Source: Phenylobacterium sp.
GTDB lineage: Bacteria > Pseudomonadota > Alphaproteobacteria > Caulobacterales > Caulobacteraceae
Length of the DNA stretch: 7,835 bases
Direction: 5' to 3'
Assembly (NCBI GenBank): GCA_025350885.1
Contig: JANXXA010000234.1
Location: 1 to 7,835, forward strand
A program made the translations under genes and the position numbers. Under the pieces are notes generated by a model. It saw nothing but the letters and a program-made list of their open reading frames with translations, was not told where the DNA came from and made no database searches. Below are positions 5,291 to 7,835 of this stretch, in pieces (within the stretch, counting starts at the first letter, position 1; each line of letters opens with the position of its first letter).

Positions 5291-6598
5291 TCAGCCCCCG
5301 AACACCGTCCGTCCGTCGACCACGGTCCGCAGCACCTTGCCCTGCAGCCTGCGCCCGTCGAACGGCGAGTTCTTCGACTTCGAGATCAGCTGGTCGGCGT
5401 CGATGATCAGCGGCGCGTTGAGGTCGCAGAGCACCAGATCGGCCGGCGCCCCCTTGGCCAGCCGGCCGGACGCCAAGCCCAGGAGGTCGGCCGGTGCGCA
5501 GGTCACGGTGCGGATCAGGTCGATCAGCGGGATGCGGCCCTCGTGGTGAAAGGTCAGCAGGGCCGGCAGCAGGGTCTGCAACCCCACGGCGCCCGGCGCG
5601 GCCTCGTCATAGGGCAGGCGCTTGTCCTCGGCCGGCGCGGGGGCATGGGCCGAGACGACGATCTGGATCAGCCCTGAGGCCACCGCCTCGATCACCGCCT
5701 GGCGGTCGTCCTCGCTGCGCAGCGGCGGATCGACCTTGCAGAAGGTGCGGTAGTCGCCGATGTCGATCTCGTTGAACGACAGGTGATTGATCGAGGTGGT
5801 CGCGGTGACCGGCAGGCCTTTGTCACGCCCGCGCCGGAAACTCTCAAGGGCGTCGGCGGTCGTCAGCTGGTCGACCAGCAGCCGCGCCCCGGTCAGCTCC
5901 ACCAGCGCCAGGTCGCGCTCCAGCATGATCTTCTCGGCGATGGCCGGCACACCGGGCAGGCCCATGCGCGAGGCGAACTCGCCCTCGCTGGCCGCGGCGC
6001 CCGCCGACAGCCAGGGGTCGGCCGGGCGGTGCGCCACCAGCACTCCGAACGCCTTGGCGTAGGCCAGCACCCGGCGCATCACCTTGGAATCCACGATCGG
6101 CCGGTCGGCGTCGGAGACATAGAGGCAGCCGGCCTCGGCCATCAGCCCGATCTCGGCCATCCGCTGGCCCTGTGCGCCTTTGGTCGCCGCGCCGGCCACA
6201 TAGACATTGACCAGCTCGATGTCGCGGGCGCGGCGCAGGATGAAATCCACCACCGAGGGCTCGTCGATCGCCGGGTCGGTGTCGGGTTGCAGGACGATGG
6301 AGGTCACCCCGCCCGCCGCCGCGGCGCGCGCCGCCGACTTCAGCGTCTCCTTGGTCTCGGTCCCGGGCTCGCCGGTCTTGACCCGGATGTCCACCAGTCC
6401 GGGCGCCAGCAGGGCGCCATTGCCGTCGATTACCTCGACGTCGGGCGACAGCGCGCCCAGTTCGCCGCCCCACATCACGTCGGCGATCACGCCCTCGGTG
6501 ACGATCAGCGCGCCGGGACCATCATAACCGCTGGCCGGATCGACCAGGCGCACGTTGGTGAAGGCGGTGGGCCGGGCGGTCTTGAGGTGCGCGCTCAT
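5291..6598 (-). CDS. pyrC: Dihydroorotase-like PyrC' (degenerate active site)
   Basis: The 435-aa protein has the amidohydrolase fold and length of a type I dihydroorotase, but most metal ligands are gone. The usual DxHxH reads D70-I-R-V-K (R72, K74). The histidine of the HVST-like strand is D243 in LVDQLTT. The catalytic aspartate of SDH is A317 in SAHAP. H190 in LVAH is kept. Family landmarks remain: GEPGTETKET, INHLSFNE, KVDPPLRSEDDR (288-299), KRLPYDEAAPGAVGL and SKNSPFD. Active dihydroorotase closes carbamoyl-aspartate to dihydroorotate; this one probably cannot. In Pseudomonas a similar inactive PyrC' is needed to assemble the PyrB dodecamer, and related alphaproteobacterial proteins carry the same kind of loss. 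The ATG at 6598 overlaps the pyrB stop (TGATG), so translation is coupled, which fits a structural partner. A working dihydroorotase should be encoded elsewhere in the genome. Confidence 0.9.
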   Translation of the reverse strand: MSAHLKTARPTAFTNVRLVDPASGYDGPGALIVTEGVIADVMWGGELGALSPDVEVIDGNGALLAPGLVDIRVKTGEPGTETKETLKSAARAAAAGGVTSIVLQPDTDPAIDEPSVVDFILRRARDIELVNVYVAGAATKGAQGQRMAEIGLMAEAGCLYVSDADRPIVDSKVMRRVLAYAKAFGVLVAHRPADPWLSAGAAASEGEFASRMGLPGVPAIAEKIMLERDLALVELTGARLLVDQLTTADALESFRRGRDKGLPVTATTSINHLSFNEIDIGDYRTFCKVDPPLRSEDDRQAVIEAVASGLIQIVVSAHAPAPAEDKRLPYDEAAPGAVGLQTLLPALLTFHHEGRIPLIDLIRTVTCAPADLLGLASGRLAKGAPADLVLCDLNAPLIIDADQLISKSKNSPFDGRRLQGKVLRTVVDGRTVFGG

Positions 6599-7575
6599 CA
6601 GTTGTTGTCCAGCCGCGCGGCAAGCGAGGTCAGCACCGCCATCCGCGCGGCCACCCCCATCTCCACCTGGTCCTGGATCAGGCTGACGGAGAGGTCATCG
6701 GCGACATCGGAATCGATCTCCACGCCGCGGTTCATCGGGCCGGGGTGCATCACGCGCGCATGCGGCGCCGCGCAGGCCAGCTTCTCGCGGTCGAGGCCGA
6801 AGAAGCGGAAATATTCCCGCTGGGAAGGCGCCATCACCCCGTCCATCCGCTCCAGCTGCAGGCGCAGCATCATCACCACATCGCAGTCCTTGATGCCCTC
6901 GCGCATGTCGTGATGGATCGCCACGTTCCAGCGTTCGGCCTGCGGAGGGATCAGGGTCGGGGGGCCTACCAGCCGCACCTCGGCCCCCAGCATCTGCAAC
7001 AGCGCGATGTTCGACCGCGCCACGCGGCTGTGCGCCACGTCGCCGCAGATCGCCACCTTCAGCCCGGCGATCCGCCCAAACGCGCGCCGCATGGAAAGCG
7101 CGTCGAGCAGCGCCTGGGTCGGGTGCTCGTGCTGGCCGTCGCCGGCGTTGACCACCGAACAGCTGACCTTCTGCGACAGCAGGCTGGCCGCCCCGGAAGA
7201 CGCATGGCGCACGACCAGCAGGTCCGGCTGCATGGCGTTCAGCGTCACCGCCGTGTCGATCAGGGTCTCGCCCTTGGACATCGCCGAGGCCCGCGGGCTC
7301 ATATTGACCACGTCGGCGCCCAGCCGCTTGCCGGCCAGTTCGAACGAGCTCTGGGTCCGGGTCGAGTTCTCGAAGAACAGGTTCATCAGCGTCCGACCCT
7401 TCAGGAGGTCGAGCTTCTTCGAGGTCTGGCGGTTCAGCGCCACGAACCCGTCGGCGAGGTCGAGCAGGCTCGCCACCTCCACCTCGTTCAGATCGGTCGC
7501 CGACAGGAAATGCCGCTTGGGGAACGAGAATGTCCGCTGCAGGACGTCGTTCAGGCCGGGGGGCGGGGTGTTCAT
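6598..7575 (-). CDS. pyrB: Aspartate carbamoyltransferase catalytic subunit PyrB
   Basis: PyrB joins carbamoyl phosphate and L-aspartate to N-carbamoyl-aspartate, the committed step of pyrimidine synthesis, in the cytoplasm. The 325-aa protein has the carbamoyl-phosphate loop STRTQ (71-75), the KGETLIDT loop (101-108), VRH (122-124), [11 protein letters not shown] (149-159), the [12 protein letters not shown] segment (178-189) and HPGPMNRG (277-284). The fifth residue of the STRTR signature is Q instead of R, which I recall as common in alphaproteobacteria. No pyrI-type regulatory gene is visible. The start is the ATG at 7575; a TTG immediately upstream is an alternative adding one residue, and there is no strong Shine-Dalgarno. 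It is the first gene of the pyrB-pyrC pair and diverges from the gene at 7692 across 116 bp. No attenuator or leader peptide is evident in that gap. Confidence 0.96.
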   Translation of the reverse strand: MNTPPPGLNDVLQRTFSFPKRHFLSATDLNEVEVASLLDLADGFVALNRQTSKKLDLLKGRTLMNLFFENSTRTQSSFELAGKRLGADVVNMSPRASAMSKGETLIDTAVTLNAMQPDLLVVRHASSGAASLLSQKVSCSVVNAGDGQHEHPTQALLDALSMRRAFGRIAGLKVAICGDVAHSRVARSNIALLQMLGAEVRLVGPPTLIPPQAERWNVAIHHDMREGIKDCDVVMMLRLQLERMDGVMAPSQREYFRFFGLDREKLACAAPHARVMHPGPMNRGVEIDSDVADDLSVSLIQDQVEMGVAARMAVLTSLAARLDNN

Positions 7576-7681
7576 CAAAACGTCGTCTTAGAGGCCGCCG
7601 CCCGCGAAGGGAAGCGCCGCCTTTGCGCGCCCGCCCGCCTTGCGCCGTACCCGCCGTCCACGCCGCGGCCACTGGCGCCTC

Positions 7682-7685
7682 GGAG
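7682..7685 (+). promoter_or_regulatory. Ribosome binding site of the right-edge gene
   Basis: GGAG lies 6 nt before the ATG at 7692 and supports a real plus-strand start there. Confidence 0.5.
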
Positions 7686-7691
7686 ACGCAC

Positions 7692-7835
7692 ATGCTCGGC
7701 TGGCGGCTGATCGACGACATCTCCCCGCTCAGCTTCCGTCTAATGGTGGTCTGCTACTTCGCCCGCGCCGGCCACTGCCCGCGGACATCTCAGCCGACCT
7801 CGATGTCGCCGGCTTCCAGGCCGCCCTGGCCGAGG
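7692..7835 (+). CDS. Unidentified protein, N-terminal fragment with probable indel
   Basis: The gene starts at an ATG with a GGAG site and runs off the window. The first 28 residues (MLGWRLIDDISPLSF through FARAGH) use codons almost always ending in G or C and look protein-like. From about 7775 the same frame turns into a Pro/Ser/Arg-rich string, while the frame starting at 7775 reads LPADISADLDVAGFQAALAE, again a plausible protein. Adding one C at CACTGCCC would join the two. I do not recognise the family from about 48 residues. It is divergent from pyrB. Confidence 0.45.
   Translation, partial: MLGWRLIDDISPLSFRLMVVCYFARAGHCPRTSQPTSMSPASRPPWPR

Noticed and set aside
5783..6913. 376-aa plus-strand open frame
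   Set aside because: Antisense shadow across pyrC and pyrB with low-complexity His/Gln/Arg composition and no recognisable motifs.
6745..7710. 321-aa plus-strand open frame
   Set aside because: Antisense shadow of pyrB with the same shadow-like composition; it also crosses the pyrB upstream gap.
1..7835. CRISPR array, tRNA, rRNA or insertion sequence
   Set aside because: No regularly spaced repeats, no cloverleaf or rRNA signature, and no transposase or terminal inverted repeats were seen.

Overview
This is a GC-rich bacterial chromosomal segment. It reads best as an alphaproteobacterium of the Caulobacterales (Caulobacter/Phenylobacterium-like). The grounds are very high GC at third codon positions, a PEPxxWA-type C-terminal sorting signal, an alphaproteobacterial-type degenerate PyrC fused by overlap to PyrB, and the pyrB-pyrC / plsY-dprA content. 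The taxonomic call is an inference from gene style, not from a marker gene.

Layout from left to right. Positions 1-139 hold no gene I can name, but contain a 12-bp direct repeat and a strong plus-strand intrinsic terminator. A minus-strand block follows: a small secreted cysteine-rich repeat protein (140-427), dprA (514-1600) and plsY (1597-2331). plsY and dprA overlap by 4 nt (ATGA). plsY diverges from a plus-strand acyl-CoA synthetase-like adenylate-forming enzyme (2547-4247). After it comes a plus-strand exported protein with a PEPxxWA-CTERM tail (4488-5171). A perfect 11-bp stem-loop separates that gene from the convergent minus-strand pair pyrB-pyrC (7575 to 5291), which overlap by 1 nt (TGATG). 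At the right edge a plus-strand gene of unknown function starts at 7692 and runs off the window.

How the genes work together. PyrB is aspartate transcarbamoylase. Its overlapping partner has the dihydroorotase fold but has lost most metal ligands, so it is probably the structural PyrC' partner of PyrB, and an active dihydroorotase should be encoded elsewhere. PlsY acylates glycerol-3-phosphate at the start of phospholipid synthesis. DprA is the RecA loader for incoming single-stranded DNA. The acyl-CoA synthetase and the PEP-CTERM protein lie in opposite orientation between two blocks that I recall as contiguous (pyrB-pyrC-plsY-dprA-topA) in many alphaproteobacteria, so they look like a lineage-specific insertion.

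Main oddities: (1) the dprA reading frame breaks near its 3' end, so the uncorrected frame reads straight through the intergenic gap into the small secreted protein, giving an artefactual 486-aa fusion; (2) a second probable indel lies in the partial gene at the right edge; (3) the PyrC homologue has a degenerate active site; (4) PlsY has a C-terminal tail with an HNGGP motif. I see no clear evidence of a wholly new multi-gene system here.
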